Shown here: piece by piece, positions 24,676-33,527 of the stretch
How positions within the stretch are numbered: the first letter of the stretch is position 1
How the letters are laid out: each line of letters begins with the position of its first letter
From: Streptomyces turgidiscabies Car8
Lineage (GTDB): Bacteria > Actinomycetota > Actinomycetes > Streptomycetales > Streptomycetaceae
Length of the DNA stretch: 58,389 bases
Direction: 5' to 3'
Assembly (NCBI RefSeq): GCF_000331005.1
Contig: NZ_AEJB01000223.1
Location: 1-58,389 of the forward strand
Translations under genes and position numbers: made by a program
Notes under the pieces: model-generated
The model's input: the letters and a program-made list of their open reading frames with translations, nothing else
Told to the model about the DNA's origin: nothing
Databases searched by the model: none

Positions 24676-25608
24676 ATGAAGCGCATGTGCGCTGCTGCGC
24701 TCGTCGTGACGGCGGCTCTGGGCGTTGTCACTACGGGGTGTGGCCCGCAGGAGCGGGATGCGAAGCAGCCTGGGGCCGAGCGAGGAAACTCGGCCGACAG
24801 CAAGCAACTGCGCGAGCTGACCGACGCCGAGCAGCTCCGTATCGCGGATGCCCAACAGCGGTTGATCAAACGCTGCATGACGCGCAAGGGCTTCGATTTC
24901 TGGGAGGCGGAGCGGCTGAGCCTTGAGGAGAGCCGCACGCTCGGCTGGGTCACCGACGATGTCGCCTGGGCGAACAAGCACGGCTACGGCAGCCGTATCG
25001 ACGCCAAGCACGAGCGCGCCCGGCTCACCAACAGAAACCTCGCCTACCGCAAAGGCCTCTCCGACGAGCGACGTGCGGCGTACGACAAGGCCCTGGACGA
25101 AGGCGTCGAGGCCCCCGTGATCACGGCCAAGGTGCCCACCGGCGGGACAGTCCGCAAGCGGGTGGGCGGCTGTGTGGCAGAGGCGGAGAGACAGTTGCAC
25201 GGAGAGCCGGTTGCCTGGTTCCGTGCGGAGAAGACGACGATGGGTCTGCAACCCCTGTACGTCCCCCAGGTGATGGCCGACAAACGGTTCGCTTCGGCGC
25301 TGGTCTCCTGGTCCCGGTGCATGACCCGTGCCGGTCACCCGTTCCGCAATCCCCAAGAGGCCCGTCAGGCAGCCGTCGAGCAGGGCCTGAAGACAGGCCC
25401 TGACAAGGCGTTCGAGGCGGAACGGAAGCTCGCGGTCGCCGATGCGACATGCGCGAAGAACACCTCGCTCCGGTCCATCGGAAACGAGCGCGAGACCTAT
25501 TACGTCAACAGGCTTCGCAGCCGGTACGGCAGCGACCTCGACACCTACGCGCGCCTCCAGCTCCAGGCCCTCGCCCGGGCCGCGGAGGTCGTCGAACCGC
25601 GCACGTGA
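24676..25608 (+). CDS. Conserved Streptomyces lipoprotein, CM-x-x-GF type
   Basis: About 310 residues. The signal peptide ends in a lipobox (GVVTTGC). The mature part is helical and charged with spaced cysteines: RLIKRCMTRKGFDFWE, VGGCVAEAERQL, SWSRCMTRAGHPFRNP and ATCAKNTSL, probably two disulphides. It is a distant paralogue of the lipoprotein at 39952 (AACMKKQGF). Function unknown; an envelope role is inferred. The ATG at 24676 or a GTG two codons earlier, both after GGGGGAAG, could start it. Confidence 0.82.
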   Translation: MKRMCAAALVVTAALGVVTTGCGPQERDAKQPGAERGNSADSKQLRELTDAEQLRIADAQQRLIKRCMTRKGFDFWEAERLSLEESRTLGWVTDDVAWANKHGYGSRIDAKHERARLTNRNLAYRKGLSDERRAAYDKALDEGVEAPVITAKVPTGGTVRKRVGGCVAEAERQLHGEPVAWFRAEKTTMGLQPLYVPQVMADKRFASALVSWSRCMTRAGHPFRNPQEARQAAVEQGLKTGPDKAFEAERKLAVADATCAKNTSLRSIGNERETYYVNRLRSRYGSDLDTYARLQLQALARAAEVVEPRT

Positions 25609-25721
25609 GACCCCCGTTTCAGGATCTCCCGTGACGACGGCGCGCACGGTCACGCACCACGTCCATGGTCACCACCGTGGGATCAGCACATCTCCGATGA
25701 GACAGACAACCAGGAGTACAC

Positions 25722-26201
25722 ATGCGCAAGTTGACCACAGCGATCGCGACCTCGGGCCTGCTGGCCCTCGGTCTCGCCGTCCCAGCGTCCGCCCACGCAG
25801 CGGTGCAGAGCCAGGGGTACTGCGCAGCGGAGTGGAGCAGCCACGGCCGCGACGGTAACGTCCGCGCCTGGTCCGGGTACGACTGCACGGGCACGCTCCT
25901 CGGAGTCACCCCCGGCAACGACCCCGACTGGAGCGACAGCTCGGGGCCCTTCCAGGGCAGCGACTGGAACCAGCCGAAGTCCGTCGCGAACAACGGCACG
26001 ATCGGGGGCAACGACGTCGTCGCCTTCTACCTGGCGCTCAACTACGCCTACGAGCACGGGTACGTCTGCCTCTCACCGTACGAGCTGTACGCGGACGACG
26101 TGACCGACAACCAGTACACCAGCGGCAGCGTGCCCACCCACATCTCCTCCCACCGGTGGGTGCAGAGCTCCGGCTGCGCCGCGAACAGCTGGCTCACCTG
26201 A
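25722..26201 (+). CDS. Secreted small protein, peptidase-inhibitor-like
   Basis: 159 residues. A Sec signal peptide (RKLTTAIATSGLLALGLAVP, cleavage near SAHA-AV) precedes a mature domain with four cysteines (GYCAAEW, YDCTGTLL, GYVCLSPYE, SSGCAANSW) and abundant Trp, Tyr and Asn. The pattern recalls beta/gamma-crystallin-like I36 inhibitor domains, without certainty. It is monocistronic, with a long hairpin after it. Confidence 0.75.
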   Translation: MRKLTTAIATSGLLALGLAVPASAHAAVQSQGYCAAEWSSHGRDGNVRAWSGYDCTGTLLGVTPGNDPDWSDSSGPFQGSDWNQPKSVANNGTIGGNDVVAFYLALNYAYEHGYVCLSPYELYADDVTDNQYTSGSVPTHISSHRWVQSSGCAANSWLT

Positions 26202-26237
26202 CCGACCTCGCCGTCCCAGCCGCGTGTACAGGTGAAC

Positions 26238-26280
26238 GAGCGGGCCGTCGAACTGCGCCCAGCAGTACGGTGGCCCGCTC
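26238..26280 (+). terminator. Long-loop hairpin after the secreted protein gene
   Basis: Perfect nine-base arms GAGCGGGCC / GGCCCGCTC separated by 25 bases, 36 bases beyond the stop. It is a possible terminator; the large loop lowers confidence. Confidence 0.45.
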
Positions 26281-26366
26281 ACGTCCGCCAGACGCCGCAC
26301 CGCCGACGGCAACGCCGTCGTACCGGTCTCCGGCAGCGCTGATGACGGCAGCCGTAGCCTGGCCTC

Positions 26367-26549
26367 ATGACGCGCAAGGGCAGGTATCGGTGGCGGACCC
26401 GGCTACGGCGGGGCCTGCCGTGGTTCCTGGTCGATCGGGGGATCGCCGGGAAAGGCACCGCTGACTGCGGTGCGCACGAGTGGTACAACCACGACGGCGT
26501 TGTCGCGCGTTGCTACCACTGTGAGGTCGGCGAGCGGTCCTGGCGGTGA
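26367..26549 (+). CDS. Small zinc-knuckle protein
   Basis: 60 residues: a very basic N-terminus (TRKGRYRWRTRLRRG) and a C-terminal CGAHEWYNHDGVVARCYHCE cluster with three Cys and two His, a probable single zinc site. I recall similar tiny conserved proteins in Streptomyces. Role unknown; nucleic-acid binding is plausible. Confidence 0.6.
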   Translation: MTRKGRYRWRTRLRRGLPWFLVDRGIAGKGTADCGAHEWYNHDGVVARCYHCEVGERSWR

Positions 26550-26631
26550 CGGGCCGGGACGGCACCGTAGCCATCAACGTGTGACTGCGCCCCTCGGGTT
26601 GCCCCAGCCGTCCGTGAAGGGGACAACTCGC

Positions 26632-27186
26632 TCAGCCGGTGGCCTGGGGAGTGTCCAGGGATTCGGCGAAGTCGGCGAGGGTGCGGAAGTCGTCTTCGAG
26701 CAGGCCGATTCGCGGATTCACGTGGTGCAGGAGCCCGGGCCCGTGGTGGTGGGCGGCCACGTACGCCTGGTCCAGAACGCTTTGTTCGTCGTCCACCCAG
26801 GCGAAGGCACGGCCGTCGGCGTAGTCCACGAGGGGAGCGGTCTTCCAGTGAATCCCGTCGGGGCGGTCCTGGAACAACGCGTCGCCGAAATCGACGAAGG
26901 GGAGTTCGGGAAGCCCGAGTACCGGGGCGATCCACCGGTTGGCTTTGTCCATCCATGTGGTGGCCCAGCACAGTTCGTAACCGAGCTGGAGAAGTGATCG
27001 CCCGTGCTCCGGGTTGAGCCAGACCCGCAAGGGGCGCCGCCGGGACGAAAGTCCCCGGTGTTCGTCCGAGGTTCCGCTGTTGTGAGGCACTCGGAGAGTC
27101 GTGTAGCCGACGGGACGCCTCTCCGGTTGGGCCGCGTAGGGATTGAGCGGCCCGTCCACGTCGAGGAACAGCAGCGGTCGGTTCAC
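26632..27186 (-). CDS. HAD-like hydrolase domain protein
   Basis: About 184 residues. It starts NRPLLFLDVDGPLNPYAA, the HAD motif I (DxD with nucleophile and acid). Motif II is plausible at CWATTWMDKANRW (Thr), and VDYADGRAFAWVDDEQSVLD provides the acidic motif IV. It belongs to a HAD branch frequent in actinobacteria, probably a phosphatase of unknown substrate. GTG start with GGGGGAG upstream; longer frames lack this site. Confidence 0.8.
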   Translation of the reverse strand: MNRPLLFLDVDGPLNPYAAQPERRPVGYTTLRVPHNSGTSDEHRGLSSRRRPLRVWLNPEHGRSLLQLGYELCWATTWMDKANRWIAPVLGLPELPFVDFGDALFQDRPDGIHWKTAPLVDYADGRAFAWVDDEQSVLDQAYVAAHHHGPGLLHHVNPRIGLLEDDFRTLADFAESLDTPQATG

Positions 27187-27271
27187 CGGTAGCTCCCCCG
27201 GTCCTGCTCCAGAGCGGCTGTGCCGTGAAGCGTAGCCGCGCACGAGCCTGCCGCTGCGGCCGGCTTGTCCC

Positions 27272-27613
27272 TCACCACTCCCGGGTGGCGATCAGCTCTT
27301 CCACGTCCGCGTCCGTGAACCCGTAGGCCTGTGCGACGAACCAGAAGTTCTCGCCGATCTCCTCGCGGGCAACCGTCTCGATCTCGCTCCCGGCGGCCCC
27401 GAACTCCGCGTCCAGGAGGTTGAACTCCTCCGTCGCCGCGTGGGTCAACACGTACAGGGCTGCCAGATCCGACGGCTGCTCGGCCTCGATCCGCTCGCAC
27501 AGCCGCACCAGGATCGTCCTGCCCTTGTCGACGACGTGGTCGGGGTAGTACGAGTCCTCGTACATCAGCCCCAGAAACGCGTGCCCCGCTGCCTGCTGGT
27601 TCGTGATCGGCAT
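27272..27613 (-). CDS. DUF5713 family protein
   Basis: 113 residues: MPITNQQAAGHAFLGLMYED, DHVVDKGRTILVRLCERIEA, VLTHAATEEFNLLDAEF, and ENFWFVAQAYGFTDADVEE. Helical, acidic and cytosolic; I recognise the DUF5713 signature, whose function is unknown. It lies upstream of the HAD gene in the same direction, 85 bases away, possibly cotranscribed. Confidence 0.8.
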   Translation of the reverse strand: MPITNQQAAGHAFLGLMYEDSYYPDHVVDKGRTILVRLCERIEAEQPSDLAALYVLTHAATEEFNLLDAEFGAAGSEIETVAREEIGENFWFVAQAYGFTDADVEELIATREW

Positions 27614-27888
27614 GTGTCCCGCCCCGGTAGAGAAGAAGTGATGCGCCGATCATGCACGCCACCACTGACAACGATGGTGTCCATCAGGGTCCGACCGGTC
27701 GTGAGCAGCCCGCATGCGGCGGGGCCGGCCCCTCCCAGGGGCGCCGCAGGCAGGCCGTCAGCCGTCCGGGAGAGGGGGCGACGGTGAGCCATGACCAGCG
27801 CTCGGCTGCGGCACGAACGCGAGGTGGCCCGAACATCTCCTCCCCACCTCCACATGCGCTCCCCCCCGACTCGTGATCGGATGCTGGA

Positions 27889-29649
27889 GTGGACCGGCAG
27901 CGGGCCGGCGACATGGGCGCGGGCAAAAGTGAGGGTGAGGGCCTGGGCGTGGAGGCGCCGGAGGGTGATCCGGGCTTCTGGCGCGTCTGGTCCGCGCGGG
28001 TGCGTGAGCTGCTCGGGCAGATTCTCGACGGGACGCCCGCCGCCATCGCCGTCCTCGACACCGAGCTGCGCTTCCGGTACGTCAACGCCACCCTGGCGCG
28101 GATGAACGGCGTACCGGCCGCCGAGCACATCGGGCGTACCGTCGCCGAGGTCGTCCCGGGTGTCGAGGCACGTGAGGACGTACTGCGGGCCGTCATCGAC
28201 GACGGCGTCCCCCGCGAGACGATCTCCAGCGGTCACACGCAGGCCGACTCACCCCTGGAGCGCCGCTACTGGCACGGCGCCTACCACCGGCTGCGGCAGG
28301 ACGGCCAGACCCTCGGCATCGTCGGCATCGTCCTGGAGATCTCCGCCGCCCGGCAGGAGCAGCGGGAGCTGGAGCGGGCCCGCGAGCGACTCGCCCTGCT
28401 CGACGAGGCCGCCACCCGTGTCGGTACCACCCTGGACATGGACACCACCTGCCAGGAGCTGGCCGAGTTCCTGGTGGCGAAGCTCGCCGACGCCGCCACC
28501 GTGAAGGTCCTCCCCGAGCACGGCACCAGCCGGGCGCCCCGCGACGGATCGCTGCGGCTGCGCCGGGCGGCCCTCGCGGCGGTGCCCGAGCTGGAGACGG
28601 TGATGCGGCCACTGGGGCGGCCCGGCGAGTACGTCGACCACCAGCCCGGCTCGTCCGTCGTCCGGTGCCTGGCGGCCGGGCGGCCGGTGATCGACAACCT
28701 GATGGACGAGCAGGACATGGGCCGCGCCGGGGCCCACACCGGGAACGTCTCCGCCTATCTGGCCGCCGGCATCCACTCCGCCCTGATCGTGCCGCTGACC
28801 GCGCGCGGCCACGACGTGGGCACCGTCACCATGGTCCGGGCCGGCGAGTCACCCGTGTTCGACGAGACCGACGCCGTGATCGCCCAGGACCTGGCCGGCC
28901 GGGCCGCCATCAGCCTGGACAACGCCCGCCGCTACACCACCGAGCACGACGCCGTCGTCCAGCTGCAGCGCGCCCTGCTGGCCGAGCCGGGCCGGCCGCA
29001 CCCCGACATCGATGTCGCCTACCGTTACCGGCCCGCCGGACGGGGTGTGCTCGTCGGCGGGGACTGGTTCGAGACCGTCGCCCTCGACCACGGACGTACG
29101 CTGCTGGCCCTCGGCGACGTGATGGGCCACGGTCTGGAGGCCGCCGTCGCGATGAGCCGCTACCAGGCCATGCTGCGTGTGGTCGCCGCCCGTGAACCCG
29201 GCCCCGACCGCATCCTGCTCGAACTCGACCACCTGCTGCACACCACCGCCGCCGACCGCCCCGCGACCTGCCTGATCGCCATCGCCGACCCGCGCCGCGG
29301 CACCTGCACCTACGCCAGCGCCGGGCACCTGCCCCCTGTCGTCTTCCGCCCCGACGGCCTGGCCACGCTCCTCCCCGTGCCGCCCGGCCCGCCGCTGGGC
29401 ACCGGCCACAGCCGCTACGACTCCTTCACGGCCCCCTGCGAGCCGGGCCACACCCTTCTCCTCTACACCGACGGCCTGATCGAACGCCGCCACGAGGACA
29501 TCGACGCCTCTCTGCGCCGCCTCACCCGCATCCGGGGCTGCCCGGCCCCCGAGGACCTTCTCGACCTGGTCCTCGACCAGGTCGCCCCCATCGACCCGGA
29601 GGACGACATCGCGCTGGTCGCCGCCCGGTACAACCTGCCCGGAAGCTAG
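27889..29649 (+). CDS. PAS-GAF-SpoIIE (PP2C-type) serine phosphatase
   Basis: 586 residues. A PAS domain (ILDGTPAAIAVLDTELRFRY) is followed by a helical linker and GAF domain (ERLALLDEAATRVGTTLDMD to about residue 350) and a C-terminal SpoIIE/RsbU phosphatase domain with metal ligands in VLVGGDWFETV, LGDVMGHGLEAAVAMSR and LLLYTDGLIERR and a terminal DDIALVAAR. Such proteins dephosphorylate anti-anti-sigma factors in response to signals sensed by PAS/GAF. The start is uncertain: GTG at 27889 or ATG at 27913 (MGAGKSEGEG). No anti-sigma partner is adjacent. Confidence 0.88.
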   Translation: MDRQRAGDMGAGKSEGEGLGVEAPEGDPGFWRVWSARVRELLGQILDGTPAAIAVLDTELRFRYVNATLARMNGVPAAEHIGRTVAEVVPGVEAREDVLRAVIDDGVPRETISSGHTQADSPLERRYWHGAYHRLRQDGQTLGIVGIVLEISAARQEQRELERARERLALLDEAATRVGTTLDMDTTCQELAEFLVAKLADAATVKVLPEHGTSRAPRDGSLRLRRAALAAVPELETVMRPLGRPGEYVDHQPGSSVVRCLAAGRPVIDNLMDEQDMGRAGAHTGNVSAYLAAGIHSALIVPLTARGHDVGTVTMVRAGESPVFDETDAVIAQDLAGRAAISLDNARRYTTEHDAVVQLQRALLAEPGRPHPDIDVAYRYRPAGRGVLVGGDWFETVALDHGRTLLALGDVMGHGLEAAVAMSRYQAMLRVVAAREPGPDRILLELDHLLHTTAADRPATCLIAIADPRRGTCTYASAGHLPPVVFRPDGLATLLPVPPGPPLGTGHSRYDSFTAPCEPGHTLLLYTDGLIERRHEDIDASLRRLTRIRGCPAPEDLLDLVLDQVAPIDPEDDIALVAARYNLPGS

Positions 29650-29686
29650 AATTCCCGGCCGGTCGACGAGAGGGAGCAAAAGCGCC

Positions 29687-30247
29687 ATGGCAGCGGAGCG
29701 AGCGCAGCAGCAGGAGGAGGAAGGGCAAGTGGAGGAGGCGAAGGTGGTGGAGCGGTTCGAGGTGGTCCGGGTCATCGCGGCACCGGCGGCCCGGATATTC
29801 GGCCTTCTCTGCGACCCCGACGGGCATGTGGCGATCGACAGTTCGGGCATGCTCCAGGCCGCCGACGGCGAGGCCGTGCGCGCGGCCGGGGACTCGTTCG
29901 TCGTGCACATGGACCGCGAGGCGCTGAACGACCGGCCGATGGGCCGCTACGACGTCACCGTGGAGATCACCCGGTTCGAGCAGGACACGCTCATCGAGTG
30001 GACCCCGACGTCCCCCGGCTTCCAGCCCTCCGTCAACCACCACTTCGGCTACCGGCTCCGCCCCACCGCGGACGGCACCGAGGTCACCTCGTACTACGAC
30101 TGGAGCCGCATCCACGAGCGCTACCGGGCCGCCGGGGTGTTCCCCATCCTCCAGGAGTCGGCGCTGCGGGCGACGTTGGGGATTCTCGCGCGGACCGTCG
30201 AGCGGGATGTCCGAAGCGTGCGGAATGTTGACCAGTACCTGACCTGA
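29687..30247 (+). CDS. SRPBCC (START-like) family protein
   Basis: 186 residues. A Glu/Gln-rich N-terminal 20 residues precedes a helix-grip fold (EVVRVIAAPAARIFGLLCDP, RYDVTVEITRFEQDTLIEWT, HFGYRLRPTADGTEVTSYYD), as in polyketide cyclase/dehydratase-type ligand-binding proteins. GAGAGGGAGC precedes the ATG, 37 bases after the phosphatase stop, so it may be cotranscribed with it. Ligand unknown. Confidence 0.85.
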   Translation: MAAERAQQQEEEGQVEEAKVVERFEVVRVIAAPAARIFGLLCDPDGHVAIDSSGMLQAADGEAVRAAGDSFVVHMDREALNDRPMGRYDVTVEITRFEQDTLIEWTPTSPGFQPSVNHHFGYRLRPTADGTEVTSYYDWSRIHERYRAAGVFPILQESALRATLGILARTVERDVRSVRNVDQYLT

Positions 30248-30290
30248 TGGCTGTGGGGCCGCTGTTAACCTCGTGACGCTTGTCATGGGG

Positions 30291-30337
30291 GGACAGCCGG
30301 GGGGCTGGACCATCTCTTTTCCGTCCAGCCGCTGTCC
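30291..30337 (+). promoter_or_regulatory. Two-step hairpin abutting the ribosome site of the FG-GAP gene
   Basis: GGACAGC (30291-30297) pairs with GCTGTCC (30331-30337) and GGCTGGAC (30303-30310) pairs with GTCCAGCC (30323-30330) around a 12-base loop. The 3' foot touches AGGAGA at 30338. It could be the terminator of the SRPBCC gene or a leader structure limiting translation of the downstream gene. Confidence 0.6.
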
Positions 30338-30349
30338 AGGAGACCCACG

Positions 30350-33300
30350 TTGGCCCGTCGTCGCCGTACCGCTGCCCGTGGCGCCACAGCCGCCTTCGCC
30401 GTTCTCATCGTGACCGCCGGTCCCGGCCCGCTGTCCGTCCCAGCGGGCGCGGAGACCACCGCTGCCGCCACGGCCGGCGCGGACACCGTCTTCCAGTCGG
30501 GCCGGTATGTCCCGCGCGGGGACCGGGTGTACTCCGCCGGTCCGAGCGGCTATCTCCACGCCCAGGAGGGCCGGTCGGGCTACCTCTGGACGTCGTACGG
30601 CACCGGTACGACGACCGAGTTGGGCGAACTCCCCCGGGCTGAATTCGCGGCGTACCTCGGCTCGTCGTCCGACACCGTGACCGATGTCGTCTCGTCGACC
30701 TCGAAGGTCGTCCTGCGAGACATGGCCGCCGGTACGTCGACCGATGTCACCCTCACCCACGGCGCGTACTGGGCCACGTACGGCAGACATGTGCTGACGC
30801 AGGCTCGGGATGCCGCCGGAAACCGGGGGTTGTGGCTCTATGGCGACGGCGCGCCCGCCGAGGGCACGACCGTCGACGGCTGGCCGACCGGGATCACCAG
30901 CAATTTCGTCGCCCTGGGCGGCGACGCCGACACCGCCGTCATCAGTTACGCGCTCGGCGGTCAGCGCCACCTCGCCCTGGTGGACCTGGCCGCCGCGAAG
31001 GTCACCGGCGACGTGATCGTGTCCACCGCGCCGACGGCCGTCGCGCTGAGCGCGGACAGACTGGTCTGGTCCGCCACACTCACCACCGCCCACGTCCTGG
31101 ACCGCGCCGACCTCTCGGCCGCCGAGACGACGGTGACGCTGCCGGGCACCGAGGGCACCCCCTATCTGGGCATCGCCGGGCGCTGGCTGGTGGTCGCCCG
31201 TTCCGTCCCCTCGTCTTCCGGCTCCGGCACTTCCGGCCAACGGCTCATGGCCGTCCCGCTGGCGGGCGGTGACCCGGCCGTCCTGCTCCCGCACGCGAGC
31301 ACCTCGCTCACGCCCACGCCCGACGGCGGCCTGCTGGTCGCGGGTGGTGCCGACTCCGGGCACTGGGCGGTACGGAAGGTCGCCGACACGGGGGCGGACG
31401 CGCCGACGCTGACAGAGGTGACCGCTGTTCCGGCGGTGGCCGCGCGGATCGATCATCTGTCGCTGCAGAACGGCAACCTGGCGACCGACGAGGCCAACAG
31501 CAGCTTCATGGGCGCCTATTACACCCGGCGGATCTCGACGACCGGGACGTCCTACTCGCCGGGACCGTCGACCTGGCAGACGTGGGACGGCCGCGGGGCG
31601 GGTCCGTACGCCACCGGCAGCGGGCTCGCGGTGACGTTCAGCGACTCTCCCGACCCGTCCATCGGGTCGTACGTCCAGTCGATCGACGCCGACCCGGCGG
31701 GCTTCTTCATGCCGTCCGCCTCCGGCAGCGTCCTCGACATCACCGGCCGTTATGTGATCGTCAACGGCACCTCCCCCGCCAGGCAGTACGTCGGCGACCT
31801 CGGCGTCAACACGGACCCGAACCCGATCCTCACCCGCTCCGTCACCGCTGCCTCCGTCTGGGGATCCCGGCTCTGGACCCCGGGCACCGCCAACGGCGTC
31901 GTCACCGCCCGGGACCTGAAGACCGGCAGGACGACCGACACCGTCAGCACCGGTGCTCCCTGCGTCGCCAAGGAACTCCAGACCGTCGGTCGCTGGGTCT
32001 ACTGGTCCTGCGGCCCCACCGCGTCGGCCGGCGTCTGGGACCGTACGACGAAGAAGAACATCCCCGTCCCGTCCGGCGAGGCCCTGCTCGGCGACGGCTA
32101 CCTCGTACGCCACGACACCTCGGCCGGGGTTCTGCTCCTTACCGACTTCGCCGACGGCAGCGCGGCCACCCGGCAGATCGGCGAGCTCGCTGCGGGCAAC
32201 TCCAGCCTGCGCGGGGCGAGTTGGACCGTGGACAAGTTCGGCGGACCTGCGGCGTACGTCGACGCGGCCAACCGGATCCATCTGGTACCCAGCGGAGTCG
32301 TCCCCCAGCCGCTCGGCATCGTCGAGTCCGAGGCCACCGACAACAAGCACGACGGCGACGGGGAGACCAACCCGTGGTGGCAGTGGCGCGGACTGCTGAG
32401 CAGGCCCGCCTCGTCCTGGAAGGCCACGATCACCAGTAAGGCCACCGGCGCCCTGATCCGTACGTTCACCGGTGGTGAGGCGGACAGCGCACCGACCGTG
32501 CGCTGGAACCTGCGCGACACGGCGGGTGTCATGGTCCCCAACGGCGCGTACACGTTCACGCTGACAGCTCCGCCCGCCGACGGCTCCGGCGCGACGCTGA
32601 CGATGTCCCGCACGGTGAACATCTCCACCGCGGCGCCGGTACGCCACGACTACATCAACAACTCCTGGGAGCCCGACGGCATCGGCGACGTCGTCGGCCT
32701 CAAGCCGTCCGGCGTCATCAGCTACATCCCCGGCAACGGGAAGGGTGCGTTCGGCACCACCATGTCGGCCTCGGGCTGGCCCTCCACGGTGACGCTGGTC
32801 CCGTTCGGCGACCTGAACGGCGACCGCGACAACGACATCCTCGTCCGGTTCGGCAGCGGCGAGCTGCGGGCGTACCGGACCGGGCACGCGCAGACCTTCA
32901 CCACCAGCACCGCGCGCACCTCCTTCGGCACCGGCTGGAACCAGTACAACGTCCTCACCTACCCGGGCGACATCACCGGCGACGGCCGCCCCGACCTGAT
33001 CGCGCGCAAGGCGTCCACGGGTGAGGTGTTCCTCTACAAGGGGACCAGCGGGAACAGGCTGGCCGCACGGGTGCGTATCGCCGCCGACTGGTCGGCGTAC
33101 AAGAGGATCGTGGGCGTCGGCGACTTCAACGGCGACGGCCGCGGCGACCTGCTGGCCCAGGACAAGTCCAACACCCTGTGGCGGTTCGACGGCACGGGCA
33201 CCGGCGGTTTCAAGGCGCGGGTGAAGGTAGCCGCCAACTGGGGCTCGAACTACAACGCCGTCATCGGCGTCGGCGACATCACCGGCGACGCGAGGGCGGA

Positions 33301-33418
33301 CATCGTCTCGCGTGACACGGCCGGGAACGTGTGGCGCAACTCCGGGAACGGCAAGGGGTCGTTCGGGCCCCGTACGAGGATCGCGACGGGCTGGCAGACG
33401 TACAAGGGGCTGTACTGA
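30350..33418 (+). CDS. Secreted beta-propeller / FG-GAP (VCBS) repeat protein
   Basis: 1022 residues. The signal peptide spans about residues 1-40 (RRRRTAARGATAAFAVLIVT). The N-terminal 650 residues have propeller-like strands; a FlgD-like Ig segment follows (WKATITSKATGALIRTFTGG, RWNLRDTAGVMVPNGAYTFT). The C-terminal 250 residues carry FG-GAP calcium-binding repeats: GDLNGDRDNDILVRF, GDITGDGRPDLIARK, GDFNGDGRGDLLAQD and GDITGDARADIVSRD. These suggest an extracellular adhesion or carbohydrate-associated role. TTG start with AGGAGA upstream. The antisense strand is open for 1748 codons, a GC artefact. Confidence 0.9.
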   Translation: MARRRRTAARGATAAFAVLIVTAGPGPLSVPAGAETTAAATAGADTVFQSGRYVPRGDRVYSAGPSGYLHAQEGRSGYLWTSYGTGTTTELGELPRAEFAAYLGSSSDTVTDVVSSTSKVVLRDMAAGTSTDVTLTHGAYWATYGRHVLTQARDAAGNRGLWLYGDGAPAEGTTVDGWPTGITSNFVALGGDADTAVISYALGGQRHLALVDLAAAKVTGDVIVSTAPTAVALSADRLVWSATLTTAHVLDRADLSAAETTVTLPGTEGTPYLGIAGRWLVVARSVPSSSGSGTSGQRLMAVPLAGGDPAVLLPHASTSLTPTPDGGLLVAGGADSGHWAVRKVADTGADAPTLTEVTAVPAVAARIDHLSLQNGNLATDEANSSFMGAYYTRRISTTGTSYSPGPSTWQTWDGRGAGPYATGSGLAVTFSDSPDPSIGSYVQSIDADPAGFFMPSASGSVLDITGRYVIVNGTSPARQYVGDLGVNTDPNPILTRSVTAASVWGSRLWTPGTANGVVTARDLKTGRTTDTVSTGAPCVAKELQTVGRWVYWSCGPTASAGVWDRTTKKNIPVPSGEALLGDGYLVRHDTSAGVLLLTDFADGSAATRQIGELAAGNSSLRGASWTVDKFGGPAAYVDAANRIHLVPSGVVPQPLGIVESEATDNKHDGDGETNPWWQWRGLLSRPASSWKATITSKATGALIRTFTGGEADSAPTVRWNLRDTAGVMVPNGAYTFTLTAPPADGSGATLTMSRTVNISTAAPVRHDYINNSWEPDGIGDVVGLKPSGVISYIPGNGKGAFGTTMSASGWPSTVTLVPFGDLNGDRDNDILVRFGSGELRAYRTGHAQTFTTSTARTSFGTGWNQYNVLTYPGDITGDGRPDLIARKASTGEVFLYKGTSGNRLAARVRIAADWSAYKRIVGVGDFNGDGRGDLLAQDKSNTLWRFDGTGTGGFKARVKVAANWGSNYNAVIGVGDITGDARADIVSRDTAGNVWRNSGNGKGSFGPRTRIATGWQTYKGLY

Positions 33419-33527
33419 GGCGCGGGGCACCGCTACTGTCCTGAGCGGGAAGAGAACCTTCTTCTCACTCAGGAGAACCTGAGAACCAAAGACCTGATCC
33501 TGCTGTGCGGCCGACACCGGAGGAGCA

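Noticed and set aside
26073..26312. Minus-strand frame with PPYCWAQFDGPLVHLYTRLG
   Set aside because: Only 30 residues look protein-like, most of it lies within a hairpin and the rest is antisense to the secreted protein gene.
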